DNA of 64,000 nt from an uncultured Draconibacterium sp. (lineage in GTDB: Bacteria; Bacteroidota; Bacteroidia; Bacteroidales; Prolixibacteraceae), in contig NZ_OY781464.1 in NCBI RefSeq assembly GCF_963676735.1, positions 4,125,001 to 4,189,000 of the forward strand, written 5' to 3'. Made by a program: the position numbers and the translations under genes. Positions within the stretch are counted from its first letter, which is position 1. Every line of letters begins with the position of its first letter. Under the pieces are notes generated by a model. It saw nothing but the letters and a program-made list of their open reading frames with translations. It was not told the origin of the DNA and did no database searches. Positions 23,354 through 32,857 of this stretch are shown piece by piece.

Positions 23354-25834
23354 CTAAAAATCGCCACCACCCATATCCATTCCGCTATCGCCTCCGCCGT
23401 TACTGCGTCGCTCTTCTTTAAAGTTATTTATTTTATAACTCAGTGTTAAGAACACCACACGTGGTTCGCGTTGCATGCGGAATGAACTTTTGAAATCGTC
23501 GCCATAGGTGGTTCGCTCAAAACGAGCGGTACCAAAGGGATCGCGAAAACTAACTGTTGCGGCCAGTTTATTATTCCAAAACTCCTGGCGGTACGAGAAA
23601 TTGGTAAAGAACATGGCTCCGGTTTCGCCCTGTGCAGAAACTGACGAGCCGCGAAAGAAAGCTGTAACCTGAAAACGAGAACTTGGAGAGAACTTAAAAG
23701 TAGTATTCATTCTTCCTCCCCAGTTGGTACTTTCCTGGTCAATCGATTCGCCATTCAGGTCGCCGGTAATTTTATAATTAAATACATTAACACTGGCATT
23801 CAGTATCAACCATTCTTTATAGCTAAGGTTACCGGTAAACTCAACACCCGTAGCATAATCTTTATCAAAATTATCGGTGTATAGGTAAAATATGCCGTCG
23901 TCTCCCCGTTCCTCGGTTCGGTCAATTTTATTGTTGGTAACCCTTCTGAACAGGTCGGCCGACACATACGAACGGGTTTCGCCAAAGCGCTTCAGCATAC
24001 CAATCTCGTATGAATTGGTATACTCAGGTTTTAAATCGGGATTACCAAAACGAATGGTGTACCGGTTGTAGTAATTGGGCGTTGGATCCAAATCGCGACC
24101 GCTAGGGCGGTTTATCCGGCGGCTGTAACTGGCCGTTAAGTCGGCTGTTTTATTTACCTGATACGAAAAATGTGCCGTAGGAAACAAATCAAAGCGATTT
24201 AATGATGATGTTTCAGTGGCATTTGAATTTTGAATTTCACGAAGCGTTAGTTCGCCGCGCAATCCGGCCATATATGCCAGTTTCCCGCTTTTGTTGCTGT
24301 AAGTAGAGTATACTGCATGAATATCGCGTTGAAAATCGGTAGCGCTTGAATATTCATCGTTAATAATCCACGAGCCACTTTCCTGGTCGAAATCACGAAA
24401 TTCCAGTTCCTCAAGTTCGCTTTCCAAACGCCCCTGGTAACCGGCTTCAAAGCGGCCATCTTCACTAAACGGGTAGGTATAATCAAGCTTTAAACGAATA
24501 TCTTGCTCCTCCTCTGTTTCAAAAGTCGACACCCGCGACAAATAGTCATCAGAAGGGATAAAATCAGCATCAGCCAGAATTTCTCCTTCAGTTTCATTAT
24601 CTGTTCCGGTTTCGTTTGAATAGAATGCTGAAGCCTCGAGGCGGTGCCCTTCGTCGTTAAATTTTTGCTGAAAATTCATATTTAGGGTATAGTAATCATT
24701 TTTTCGAACAGAAGTTTCTTCACTTATAGAATAGATATGATCGGCGGCTGGAATGAAAAAATTCTCGGTACGCCCACCACCTTCGTTCGAGCGCTCAGAG
24801 ACACCAACTTCGCCCGAAAATGTTAGTGTTGAACGATTGCTCAAATACCAATCGGTACCTGCTTTAAAGCTGTGCCCACCGCGTATCCAGTTGCGATCGC
24901 CATCCATATTTAAAAATTCGGTAGTATCGTTGTAATACGTTTCTCGTCTGATTTTCATTTCTCCGTTGTTGATCTCGTCTCGCCAGTCGGCACCAAAAAA
25001 CAGGTTAAGTTTTTCCATTCGATAGTTGAGCATAAAATCGCCCCGGTATTTTTCTCCTGTTCCAATGCTGGCATTTACAATGCCGTTTAGTCCGTTCATC
25101 GAATTCTTTTTCATAACAAGATTGATGATCCCTGCAGTGCCATCGGGTTCGTACTTTGCTGACGGGTTGGTAATAATTTCGATATTCTCGATTGCCGATG
25201 AAGGTATCTGGCGTAAGGCATCGCTGCCGCTTAAAACACTCGGCCTACCATCAATTAATACGGTAAAATTGCCCGAGCCTCTTAGCGAAACATTGCCTTC
25301 GATATCAACCTGAATGGATGGTGTATTCTCCAGTACATCAACAGCAGTGCCACCCACTGCGCTAATTACCTGGCTAACATTAACTACTTTTTTATCGAGC
25401 TTGTACTCTACAGCTGCCCTGTCGGCCACCACATCAATAGCACCAATGGCTACTGTTGAAGGGCTAAGGCTAACTGCGCCAATATTGTACACCCGGTTTC
25501 CCCGGTCGAGGATAATATTATTTACATTTGTTTTATCGAAACCGATAAAATTAGCTTCCAGAAAATAGTCGCCGTAGGCAACATCTGCAATCTCAAATTC
25601 TCCATTTTCATTGGTTATTCCTCCTGTTATTAAAGTAGAGTCTGTTAAGGTGTATACGGCAATATTTGCAAACTCCATGGGGCTTGTCGATTCTTTATCT
25701 ACAATTTTTCCAATAATTTTCCCCTTCCCATCATCGTCCGGATTTGTTGATTTCTCCGGAGTATCCGCTTTGGCATAAGCTAGCGCTCCAACTAAAAGAA
25801 GGCCAGATAATACCAGTTTCATTAAGTGTTTCAT
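23354..25834 (-). CDS. TonB-dependent receptor-like outer-membrane protein
   Basis: An 826-residue outer-membrane protein. It has a signal peptide (MKHLMKLVLSGLLLVGALAYA), an N-terminal carboxypeptidase-regulatory-like domain (GKIIGKIVDKESTSPMEFANI), a plug domain with VDVLENTPSIQVDIEGNV and LIDGRPSVLSG, and a large barrel, of the OMP_b-brl_3 type, rich in aromatic strands. The C-terminus is Gly/Asp-rich (GGGDSGMDMGGGDF) instead of ending in an aromatic strand. The frame is open to an ATG at 25882, but the start at 25834 gives a clean signal peptide. Its ligand is unknown; no SusD or binding lipoprotein is next to it, so it may be a structural or peptide-related barrel instead of a glycan importer. 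Confidence 0.92.
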   Translation of the reverse strand: MKHLMKLVLSGLLLVGALAYAKADTPEKSTNPDDDGKGKIIGKIVDKESTSPMEFANIAVYTLTDSTLITGGITNENGEFEIADVAYGDYFLEANFIGFDKTNVNNIILDRGNRVYNIGAVSLSPSTVAIGAIDVVADRAAVEYKLDKKVVNVSQVISAVGGTAVDVLENTPSIQVDIEGNVSLRGSGNFTVLIDGRPSVLSGSDALRQIPSSAIENIEIITNPSAKYEPDGTAGIINLVMKKNSMNGLNGIVNASIGTGEKYRGDFMLNYRMEKLNLFFGADWRDEINNGEMKIRRETYYNDTTEFLNMDGDRNWIRGGHSFKAGTDWYLSNRSTLTFSGEVGVSERSNEGGGRTENFFIPAADHIYSISEETSVRKNDYYTLNMNFQQKFNDEGHRLEASAFYSNETGTDNETEGEILADADFIPSDDYLSRVSTFETEEEQDIRLKLDYTYPFSEDGRFEAGYQGRLESELEELEFRDFDQESGSWIINDEYSSATDFQRDIHAVYSTYSNKSGKLAYMAGLRGELTLREIQNSNATETSSLNRFDLFPTAHFSYQVNKTADLTASYSRRINRPSGRDLDPTPNYYNRYTIRFGNPDLKPEYTNSYEIGMLKRFGETRSYVSADLFRRVTNNKIDRTEERGDDGIFYLYTDNFDKDYATGVEFTGNLSYKEWLILNASVNVFNYKITGDLNGESIDQESTNWGGRMNTTFKFSPSSRFQVTAFFRGSSVSAQGETGAMFFTNFSYRQEFWNNKLAATVSFRDPFGTARFERTTYGDDFKSSFRMQREPRVVFLTLSYKINNFKEERRSNGGGDSGMDMGGGDF

Positions 25835-26170
25835 TGCTGTTTTTAAATTGTTTTCATTCTGCTTTATACCTATTAAGACCATTTAGTCTTTTTTAGGTTT
25901 AATGCGAAAGTGTTAATTACTTGTTAACGTACACGGAATTGCAGAGAATATAGCGTAAACTTCTTCTCCAACAGAGTTGTGTATATCCTGAATATATATA
26001 CAAAATAGTGCTAGTTGGCCGAGTATATTCTTCTTTACTTTAGCACCAAAATCACCTATCTGCCTGATTTTTTATCACTTACACTAATTTTATTTTTTTC
26101 GGGCATTGCTTTGTTATGCTAAATAGTTGGATTAACTTTGCTTGCATCATCAATTTTAAACTTAATAACC
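25835..26170. other. Intergenic region between receptor and CD225-like genes
   Basis: Divergent promoter region of 336 bases. I see no protein gene. A short interrupted palindrome AAGACCATTTAGTCTT followed by TTTT occurs near 25875-25894, close to the receptor start, and could be an operator or a chance hairpin. The rest is AT-rich and featureless. Confidence 0.4.
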
Positions 26171-26464
26171 ATGAATGATCAAGTCAATCAACAGCAATCT
26201 CCTCCGCCTAACTATTTGGTTTTTGCTATTCTTGTTACCATTTTTTGTTGCCAGATATTAGGAATTGTATCTATTGTTTTTGCAGCACAGGTAAACTCAA
26301 AATTTAATGCAGGCGATTACCAGGGTGCGCTTAACGCCAGTAAAAACGCAAAACTTTGGGCCTGGATTGGATTAGCAAGTGGCCTGGCAGTTGCTATTAT
26401 TTTTACGCTATTATCGGTATTTGGCGTTATTGCAGGGCTATCGCTTGATGCCTTAGACTTTTAG
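26171..26464 (+). CDS. CD225/dispanin-family small membrane protein
   Basis: A 97-residue protein with the dispanin layout: polar Pro/Gln N-terminus (QQQSPPPNYLVFAI), first membrane segment with a CC pair (TIFCCQILGIVSIVFAA), a cytoplasmic loop VNSKFNAGDYQGALNASKNAKLW characteristic of the family, and a second membrane helix. Related eukaryotic IFITM proteins alter membrane fusion; bacterial members have no established function. The start ATG at 26171 gives the family-typical N-terminus. It is followed 95 bp later by a DUF2752 protein; the two occur together in many genomes. Confidence 0.88.
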   Translation: MNDQVNQQQSPPPNYLVFAILVTIFCCQILGIVSIVFAAQVNSKFNAGDYQGALNASKNAKLWAWIGLASGLAVAIIFTLLSVFGVIAGLSLDALDF

Positions 26465-26559
26465 CAAAGAGCAGTTGAAGTAAAACCACAGCTTTGCTAA
26501 TTGAAAGCGCATTTGAATTTTTAGCGCAACCCTAATAAGTTGAGCGAGTATTTATACAA

Positions 26560-26964
26560 ATGAAAAAATCAGTAAATATTATACTGCTACTTCTAATTGC
26601 AGGAGTAGCAGTTCTTTTTTTCCTGCTCGACCCCTCGAAGCACGAGATTTTTCCAACATGCCTGTTTTATTCGCTAACCGGGGGTTATTGTCCGGGTTGT
26701 GGTTCGCAACGCGCACTTCACAGTTTATTACATTTTAATATTGCCGGGGTAATAAGTTACAATTTCTTGTTTTTACCTGCTGCTCTTCTGATTTTATACC
26801 ACTACGTGCACCCACTGCTAAATAAAATGCTGGGCTGGAAACTGCCCAATTTATTCTATAAAAAGCAAACTCCATGGATTATTTTTGTTGTGGTGATTTT
26901 GTTTTGGATAGCCCGCAATCTTCCTTTTTATCCTTTTAATGTGCTCGCCCCGGGCATTAGCTAA
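26560..26964 (+). CDS. DUF2752 membrane protein
   Basis: A 134-residue membrane protein with the DUF2752 signature: TGGYCPGCGSQRALHSLL near residues 43-60, three hydrophobic helices and a short C-terminal tail. The CPxCG cysteines suggest metal binding, but no function is known for the family. It converges, with a gap of only 4 bp, on the deoxynucleoside hydrolase-like gene. Confidence 0.85.
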   Translation: MKKSVNIILLLLIAGVAVLFFLLDPSKHEIFPTCLFYSLTGGYCPGCGSQRALHSLLHFNIAGVISYNFLFLPAALLILYHYVHPLLNKMLGWKLPNLFYKKQTPWIIFVVVILFWIARNLPFYPFNVLAPGIS

Positions 26965-26968
26965 AACC

Positions 26969-27388
26969 TTAATGAACTTTTTTTATGAAGTTTTTTATGG
27001 CAGCTTTTGCCTCCTTAAAACCGCTGTAATAAACCACCACCAATTCATCGCAACCTGCTATCATTGCCGACAAAGGTTTTTTTGCACCCTTTTTACACAA
27101 ACAAAGTACCGGTTTTTTCATTTCAACCGCACGGCCAATTTCGTAACCAACACCCATTGAAACTGTTGTTACTTCAGCAACCACTGCATCAGCCTCTTTT
27201 AACCAATCCAAATCTCTATCGTGAATAAACTGATCATCGGGGCCATCGTCGCCCGCACTTGTTAAGGCCACATCGCCAACATGTTCGGTTAACACTTCGG
27301 CAAAAGCTTTCAGGTAATCAATAAGCTGTTCATACAATTTGGCATCTTGTCTCCCGCCGCGAATCGATCCGGCAAAATAAATTTTCAT
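26969..27388 (-). CDS. Nucleoside 2-deoxyribosyltransferase-like / DNPH1-like hydrolase
   Basis: A 139-residue protein matching the Rcl/DNPH1 and nucleoside 2-deoxyribosyltransferase fold. Signatures are KIYFAGSIRGGRQD at the N-terminus, HDRDLDWLKEADAVVAEVT in the middle and MGVGYEIGRAVEMKKPVLCL with the catalytic-type Glu. DNPH1 cleaves the N-glycosidic bond of 5'-phosphorylated deoxynucleosides, so a nucleotide-salvage or sanitation role in the cytoplasm is likely. The small size and SIRGGR motif favour DNPH1 over the transferase. It lies 7 bp downstream of an MscS gene on the same strand. Confidence 0.85.
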   Translation of the reverse strand: MKIYFAGSIRGGRQDAKLYEQLIDYLKAFAEVLTEHVGDVALTSAGDDGPDDQFIHDRDLDWLKEADAVVAEVTTVSMGVGYEIGRAVEMKKPVLCLCKKGAKKPLSAMIAGCDELVVVYYSGFKEAKAAIKNFIKKVH

Positions 27389-27395
27389 GCTTCTG

Positions 27396-28355
27396 CTAAT
27401 TTTTGGTTTTGTTATTATGAGGTGTAAAATTGTGTTTCATTTCACCATCTTCAAACACAACACGCGTCCGAGGTAAACTCTCGGGGTAATTTTGCTGAAT
27501 AAAGTCAATCATTTTTTCGCGTATGTACACCCGCAAATCCCATGCTGTTGGCGAATCTTTAGCACTTACCAGGGCTCTTATTTCAACTCCGTATTCTTTG
27601 GCATCGGTTACCTGCAACACATTTACTTTCTTGTCCCAAAGTGGCGTGTTTTCAAGTAGACGTGTCAACTCCTTTCGTAAAGCTTCAAACGAAACACGAT
27701 AGTCGGTATATAAAAATACGGTACCTAAAATTTCTGCTGACGTTCTTGTCCAGTTTTGAAAAGGTTTTTCAAAAAAATAGGTAGATGGCACTACCAGACG
27801 GCGCTGATCCCATATTTTTACAACTACATACGTTAGTGTTATCTCTTCTATTCTTCCCCACTCGTTTTCAATAATCACTACATCATCAAGCCGAATAGGC
27901 TGTGTAATTGCAATTTGTAAGCCCGCCAATACGGTTGCAATAAGTTTTTGTGCCGCAAAGCCAATAATTATACCGGCCACACCTGCCGAAGCAAATAAAC
28001 TAATACCCAATTGCCGCACCTCCTCAAACATCATCAGGGCAGTTCCTATGGCAATTAAAATAATCAGAAAATAGATTATACTTTCCATGATATTGAATTG
28101 GGTGAGAAACTTTCGTTCGCGCAGGTTATCTTCTTGCGAAGTATCGAGTTTTGCCAAAATAACTTTTTTAAATGCCCTTAACAAAACTATTGACGCCCAG
28201 GCAATACTAAGAATTAAAAGAATTGAGCCTGCTTTGTTAAAAAACGGAATGAGGCTGGGATTAACCAACTCATATTCTTTTATAAAAAACTTAAAAAACA
28301 CCGCTAAAAGCAGCAGTAAAAACGGAATAATAAACTTTATTACTTGCTTCATCAC
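27396..28355 (-). CDS. MscS-family mechanosensitive channel protein
   Basis: A 319-residue protein with about four N-terminal membrane helices and the MscS domain beginning near residue 120 (GVAGIIIGFAAQKLIATVLAGLQIAIT, split pore-lining helix rich in Ala and Gly), followed by the beta domain LDDVVIIENEWGRIEEITLTYV. It would open under membrane tension to release osmolytes. It is the downstream member of a tandem pair of diverged MscS genes separated by 17 bp, very likely cotranscribed. The C-terminal part of canonical MscS is present but short. Confidence 0.92.
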   Translation of the reverse strand: MMKQVIKFIIPFLLLLLAVFFKFFIKEYELVNPSLIPFFNKAGSILLILSIAWASIVLLRAFKKVILAKLDTSQEDNLRERKFLTQFNIMESIIYFLIILIAIGTALMMFEEVRQLGISLFASAGVAGIIIGFAAQKLIATVLAGLQIAITQPIRLDDVVIIENEWGRIEEITLTYVVVKIWDQRRLVVPSTYFFEKPFQNWTRTSAEILGTVFLYTDYRVSFEALRKELTRLLENTPLWDKKVNVLQVTDAKEYGVEIRALVSAKDSPTAWDLRVYIREKMIDFIQQNYPESLPRTRVVFEDGEMKHNFTPHNNKTKN

Positions 28356-28372
28356 TAACTCTTTTTATTTTT

Positions 28373-29218
28373 CTAATCCGGCTTTTTAGCCGTACTTTTT
28401 ATATGAATATCGCGTTGCGGGAAAGGAATTTGCACTTTATTCTTCCGGAATTCATCATCAATGGCGTAGCGCAATTCGCTTTTAATATTCTCTACATAAA
28501 ACGTTTCGCGCACCCAAAAGAAAACCTGAAACTCAAGTGCCGAGTCGCCAAAATTATTAAACCTTACAAAGGGTTTCGGATGATTTGAAATGTGTTTGTT
28601 TTTAAAAACACAGTTGAGCAAAATTTCAGTTACCAATTTGGTGTCTGAACCATAAGCAACCCCCACATCAACCGAAAACCGGGTGTTATAATCCATCTGG
28701 CTCCAGTTAATAATTTTATCGTTTACAAACTTCGAGTTGGGGACAACCAAAATAATATCGTCGCGTGTTTTTAGTTTTGAGGTACGAAGTCCTATGTGAA
28801 TTACACGGCCAACGGTACCATCCTGCAACTGAATAACATCGTTAATCTGCAAATTACGTTCAACAAGCAATACAATACCCGAAGCAATATCGCTAAAAAG
28901 CTGTTGAATACCAAAGCCAACACCCACCAGCAATGCCGTTATACTTGCCAACAGCACTGAGACTTTTAAACCAGACGACTCGAGCAGAAAGATTATAATT
29001 ACCACCCAAACTACATACCTTAAAATAAGGTAAACCGACCAGTAAGAACGTCGTTCTGCTTCCTGCTTTTTTATGTAGCGTTTAAAAAACCGGCGTATTA
29101 TTTTTAGCGTAGTAAAAGTTGCCAGCAATACAACCAGAATTAAAAAAATGTTGTATACGGTGAGGGTAAAATCACCACTTTGAAATAATTCCGTTTTTAA
29201 AATTTCTTTAAACTTCAT
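28373..29218 (-). CDS. MscS-family mechanosensitive channel protein (second)
   Basis: A 281-residue MscS homologue with three or so membrane helices, the pore helix ALLVGVGFGIQQLFSDIASG and the beta-domain motif LQINDVIQLQDGTVGRVIHIG. It is closer to the short cyanobacterial and Bacteroidota MscS type than its neighbour at 27396-28355. The two genes may encode channels of different threshold or a mixed assembly; this is inference from adjacency. It is upstream in the pair and is probably first in the transcript. Confidence 0.92.
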   Translation of the reverse strand: MKFKEILKTELFQSGDFTLTVYNIFLILVVLLATFTTLKIIRRFFKRYIKKQEAERRSYWSVYLILRYVVWVVIIIFLLESSGLKVSVLLASITALLVGVGFGIQQLFSDIASGIVLLVERNLQINDVIQLQDGTVGRVIHIGLRTSKLKTRDDIILVVPNSKFVNDKIINWSQMDYNTRFSVDVGVAYGSDTKLVTEILLNCVFKNKHISNHPKPFVRFNNFGDSALEFQVFFWVRETFYVENIKSELRYAIDDEFRKNKVQIPFPQRDIHIKSTAKKPD

Positions 29219-29334
29219 AATTTACAATTAGCATTGGAAGCATATAATTTAAAAAAATAAGTTGGATAAGAAAAGTTGTTCCAAACAAATTGGCTGGGTT
29301 GTATTTGCAGAACAAACAGACAGGCTGAAGGTTG

Positions 29335-29366
29335 AAAAAAAGGAGGCTTTTGCAAAAAAACCTCCT
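29335..29366 (-). terminator. Rho-independent terminator after the S41 peptidase gene
   Basis: On the minus strand, AGGAGG pairs with CCTCCT around a loop, followed by a run of T residues. The hairpin is only 27 bp from the stop codon. Confidence 0.75.
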
Positions 29367-29392
29367 TTCTATGTAGTGTAAAAAACGCTTTA

Positions 29393-31060
29393 TTAATTCA
29401 TTCCAACAACCAATCCGGGTTGAAAATAACCAGCGTAAGCCGTTTCTGAATGCATGGCTTCAATGGTTTTCTTAATCCCTTTGTCGTCGTTTATTGATGC
29501 CCGAATCGAGCCTTTCTGATAATAGTAGCGTGAAACAATTTCGCTTTCAAGCAATTCGCTCAACTCTTCTCTGAAAACACCTAAGTCTTTCTCCAAATCG
29601 GGTTCCAGTTTTGCTTTAAGGGCTTCAAACTCCGCTTCGGCCAGTCCGTAATATTTTTCACGTTTGGCGGTTTTCAGCAAGGCCTCCAGGTCGTCTTGCG
29701 AAGCCGATTCGTATTTAAATTCGCTTTGTTGCACAAAGGTGGCAAACTGCTTATAAATATCATCGGTTATCGAAAATGCTTCGGGCTCAGGAATACTTTC
29801 GTTTTCGTTGGAATACCTGGTGGCAAAGTCAAAAATCATAAAACGGGTTACCAGTTCAATAGCCAAAGTACTCAACTGTTCGCCTTCAATTTTAACATCC
29901 GGGACAACACCACCGCCATCGTATACCTTCCGTCCTTTTTTGGTTGTAAATTCGGTAATCAACGAATCGGGGATATGTCCCACACTTCCATCGTCGTTTC
30001 GGTGCGAATAATCGAGAGCCTGAATACACCGGCCGCTTGGAATGTAATATTTTGCTGTGGTAACTTTTAACTTGGTATTGTAACTTAAATCGCGGGTGGT
30101 TTGCACAAGGCCTTTCCCAAAGGTGCGTGTTCCAACCACAATTCCACGGTCTAAATCCTGAATAGCGCCTGCCACAATTTCGGAGGCCGAAGCCGATCCG
30201 CTGTTCACCAAAACAGCAATTTTAATAGTTGTGTCCATTGGAGCTGCATTGGCCTTGTAAACCTTATCCCATTGTTTTACTTTCCCTTTGGTACTTACTA
30301 TTTCCTCTCCCTGAGGAACAAAAAAGTTTACAATTTTTACCGCTTCCATTAATAAGCCCCCAGGATTACCGCGTAAGTCGAGAATTAAACCATCGGGGTT
30401 GTTTTCTTTTAATTCCAGAAATGCTTTTTGCACATCGGCACTACAATTAGCTGTAAAATTTGAGAGACGGATGTAGGCCGTACTCTGGTCAATCATTCCG
30501 TAGTAGGGTACTGCGTTAATGCTTATTTTTTCGCGAACCACATCAACCGTAAAGGTTTTCTTTTGCCCGGGGCGCTGTACTTTAATCGATACCGGTTTAT
30601 TGGCCGGTCCTTTTAACAATGAACTTACATCTTCGGTGCTCATTTCGCTGGTATTTTTCCCCTCCACTTCAAGAAGAATATCACCTGCTTTTAAACCAAA
30701 CTTTTGCGCCGGAAATCCTTCATAAGGCTCGGCAATTATAATTTTATCATTCTGTTTACTAATTAAAGCTCCAATACCCGCGTACTCGCCGGTAGTCATA
30801 AAACGAAAGTCTTCAATCTGGTCTTCCGAGATATAATTGGTGTAAGGATCGAGGGATTCGAGCATTTTATCGATACTTGTTTTTACCAGGTCGTTCGGAT
30901 TTACATCGTCAACATAAAACATGTTAAGCTCGCGAAAAAGCGTATGGTAAATATCAAGGTTTTTTGCTATTTCAAAATTTTTCTGATCGCGGGTAAAGCT
31001 AAAAAAGCTAATACCAACTACAGCAACAATCGTTATTCCTATTAATAGTCTTCTCTTCAT
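29393..31060 (-). CDS. ctpA: S41-family C-terminal processing peptidase
   Basis: A 555-residue periplasmic protease. It has a signal-anchor (RRLLIGITIVAVVGISFFSF), a PDZ domain near residues 85-170 (AGDILLEVEGKNTSEM), and the catalytic Ser-Lys dyad: Ser in NSGSASASEIVAGA near 290 and Lys in RTFGKGLVQ near 316. Such enzymes trim C-termini of envelope proteins. The C-terminal 170 residues form an additional helical region typical for Bacteroidota members. It is divergent from the Spy-like gene, with paired inverted repeats between them. Confidence 0.92.
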   Translation of the reverse strand: MKRRLLIGITIVAVVGISFFSFTRDQKNFEIAKNLDIYHTLFRELNMFYVDDVNPNDLVKTSIDKMLESLDPYTNYISEDQIEDFRFMTTGEYAGIGALISKQNDKIIIAEPYEGFPAQKFGLKAGDILLEVEGKNTSEMSTEDVSSLLKGPANKPVSIKVQRPGQKKTFTVDVVREKISINAVPYYGMIDQSTAYIRLSNFTANCSADVQKAFLELKENNPDGLILDLRGNPGGLLMEAVKIVNFFVPQGEEIVSTKGKVKQWDKVYKANAAPMDTTIKIAVLVNSGSASASEIVAGAIQDLDRGIVVGTRTFGKGLVQTTRDLSYNTKLKVTTAKYYIPSGRCIQALDYSHRNDDGSVGHIPDSLITEFTTKKGRKVYDGGGVVPDVKIEGEQLSTLAIELVTRFMIFDFATRYSNENESIPEPEAFSITDDIYKQFATFVQQSEFKYESASQDDLEALLKTAKREKYYGLAEAEFEALKAKLEPDLEKDLGVFREELSELLESEIVSRYYYQKGSIRASINDDKGIKKTIEAMHSETAYAGYFQPGLVVGMN

Positions 31061-31155
31061 CTGCTTAAAATTTAATTTCCCAATCTTTTTTCATTCCCCG
31101 AACCACATTCTCCGGGGTTCTAAATAAAGTTTTGCATGGTTTTAAACTGCCAAAA

Positions 31156-31250
31156 GTAAGAAATCTTACCTGATATATGTTACCACCGACCACAATACAT
31201 TACGTTAATTTATATTAAAACCAAACTGTTTACTATTAGTGGTAACATAT
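31156..31250. promoter_or_regulatory. Two inverted repeats in the ctpA/Spy-like divergent region
   Basis: GTAAGA-AA-TCTTAC occupies 31156-31169. A perfect 12-bp inverted repeat has arms ATATGTTACCAC (31175-31186) and GTGGTAACATAT (31239-31250), 52 bp apart. The arms lie in the region that must hold both divergent promoters. They could be paired operator sites joined by DNA looping, but no regulator is encoded nearby. Confidence 0.45.
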
Positions 31251-31355
31251 TGCATTGCAGAAAAGTTAACGCGCGTTAAAATTAAAAAAGCATTAAACCA
31301 AATTCGTTGTTACCCGTCAAAGCAGCAATTACAAAACAATTAAAAAGTATAAAAA

Positions 31356-31850
31356 ATGAAAACTAGAATTTTAACATTAACACTGATTGCAATTTTTTTC
31401 CTATCATTTGGTGCTATGGCACAAAAAACTGAAAACAGAAAGCGTTTGCCACAACAACGCCAGATGATGGCCGACAGAACAGACAAAGCCAGAGAACAGT
31501 TCAAAGATTTTTTTACCGAAGAACAACAAGAACAGATGAAGGAGCTTCGTTTGGAAACCGCTAAAAAAATGCAACCACTTCGCAACGAGTTAAACGAACT
31601 GGAAGCCAGACAACAAACACTGTCTACTGCCGAAAGTGCTGATATGAAAGCCATTGAAAAAAATATTGATCAAATGGCAAAAATTAAGGCTGATATGCAA
31701 AAAATCAGAGCTCGTCAGCACCAGGAAATTCGCTCGATGCTGAGCGATGAACAACGCATAAAGTTTGATAATATGAAAGGCCGAAAAGACAGAAAAGGAG
31801 ACTTTGAAAGAAAACCCATGCAAGGCGATCGTTTTAAACACGGGGCATAA
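31356..31850 (+). CDS. Spy/CpxP-like periplasmic protein
   Basis: A 164-residue exported helical protein: signal peptide ending FGAMAQ, then charged helices with two LTxxQ-like motifs (FFTEEQQEQMKELR and MLSDEQRIKFDNM) as in the Spy/CpxP/ZraP group of ATP-independent chaperones or metal-responsive proteins. It has a Lys/Arg-rich tail ending in a His (RFKHGA). A role in envelope stress is plausible, particularly as it is divergent from an envelope protease, but no direct evidence is visible. A terminator closes it. Confidence 0.78.
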   Translation: MKTRILTLTLIAIFFLSFGAMAQKTENRKRLPQQRQMMADRTDKAREQFKDFFTEEQQEQMKELRLETAKKMQPLRNELNELEARQQTLSTAESADMKAIEKNIDQMAKIKADMQKIRARQHQEIRSMLSDEQRIKFDNMKGRKDRKGDFERKPMQGDRFKHGA

Positions 31851-31868
31851 GGGTAAATAGATAGATGT

Positions 31869-31899
31869 GTAAAGCCGGCAATAAAATTGTCGGCTTTTT
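31869..31899 (+). terminator. Rho-independent terminator after the Spy-like gene
   Basis: Arms AAAGCCGGCAAT and ATTGTCGGCTTT (one G-T pair) with a 3-nt loop, then TTTTTT. Confidence 0.92.
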
Positions 31900-32004
31900 T
31901 TATGCCTGCTCACCGATAAAATACTGTGGTTTAACGAAATTTTTTCACTTTTTCAGCCTGTTTCAAATACTTTGCAAAGCAATTATAAACCAAATTATAA
32001 GTAA

Positions 32005-32718
32005 ATGAAACAGACTGTAGTAGTATTTATATACCTCCTTTTACTGTTTGGATTGTCCTCCTGTTTGTTTTCGCCATCGATAAAAGGCAACGGCAATGTT
32101 GTTGAACAAGCACGTCATCTGGATACTTTTGACGAACTAAAAGTTAGCCGCGGAATGAATGTGTACATTACCCAGGGCAACGAAACCAAAGTGGTGGTTA
32201 TTGCTGATGAGAACCTTCATGAGGTAATTGAAACGACAGTAACAGACCAGCGTCTGGAAATAAAATCAACCAGTAATATTCGCAGTGCTACAGAAAACAA
32301 AGTGCTGCTTACCGTTCCTCAACTTGAAGTAATAAAAGCCATTGCCGGGTGTAATGTGTATTCCGAAGGCATTTTAAAAGGTAAGGAAATGGAAATTTCG
32401 GCTGCCGCTGGAAGCAATGTTCATTTAAGCGTAGAGCTTGCCAATGCAAAAGTAAGTGCCTCGGCAGGTTCAAACATTAATATGGATGGCACGGCCAATC
32501 ATTTTTTTGCAAAAGCCGCAGCCGGTGCAAACATTAAAGCCAACAGTGTGGTATCCAATTTAACTGAAGCAAAAGTAAGCAGTGGTGCAAATATTTGGGT
32601 AAACAGCAAAGAAGAGCTGAAAGCTAATGCCAGCAGCGGTGGAAACATCTTTTTTATCGGAAATCCACCGATTACCGAGTTCCATAAATCATCGGGCGGA
32701 AATGTGATAAAAAATTAG
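32005..32718 (+). CDS. DUF2807 (head-GIN domain) lipoprotein
   Basis: A 237-residue lipoprotein (lipobox GLSSC near residue 20) with the putative auto-transporter adhesin head-GIN fold: FDELKVSRGMNVYITQGNE, then a right-handed beta-helix of short repeats (AAGSNVHL, SAGSNINM, AAGANIKA, SSGANIWV, SSGGNIFF, SSGGNVIKN), each a turn of Ser-Gly-x-N. It is likely at the cell surface or periplasm. Function of the family is unknown. It precedes a paralogue 140 bp downstream that differs in the repeat turn (SSGSD in place of SAGSN). Confidence 0.88.
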   Translation: MKQTVVVFIYLLLLFGLSSCLFSPSIKGNGNVVEQARHLDTFDELKVSRGMNVYITQGNETKVVVIADENLHEVIETTVTDQRLEIKSTSNIRSATENKVLLTVPQLEVIKAIAGCNVYSEGILKGKEMEISAAAGSNVHLSVELANAKVSASAGSNINMDGTANHFFAKAAAGANIKANSVVSNLTEAKVSSGANIWVNSKEELKANASSGGNIFFIGNPPITEFHKSSGGNVIKN

Positions 32719-32857
32719 TCCCAATTGTAACTTTCTTGTTTTGGCAGCGTCATTTCAACAAATCAACTTAAGGCATCGCATTTCTTAGTTCAATCATCAA
32801 CAATTAATTCGCATGCTACTCGCTGATAAATATTCATATAAACAAACAATTTTAATC

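Noticed and set aside
26171..26964. The CD225-like and DUF2752 genes as an antiviral defence unit
   Set aside because: The link between IFITM proteins and antiviral action is from animals; nothing here (no nuclease, no sensor, no mobile context) supports a defence role.
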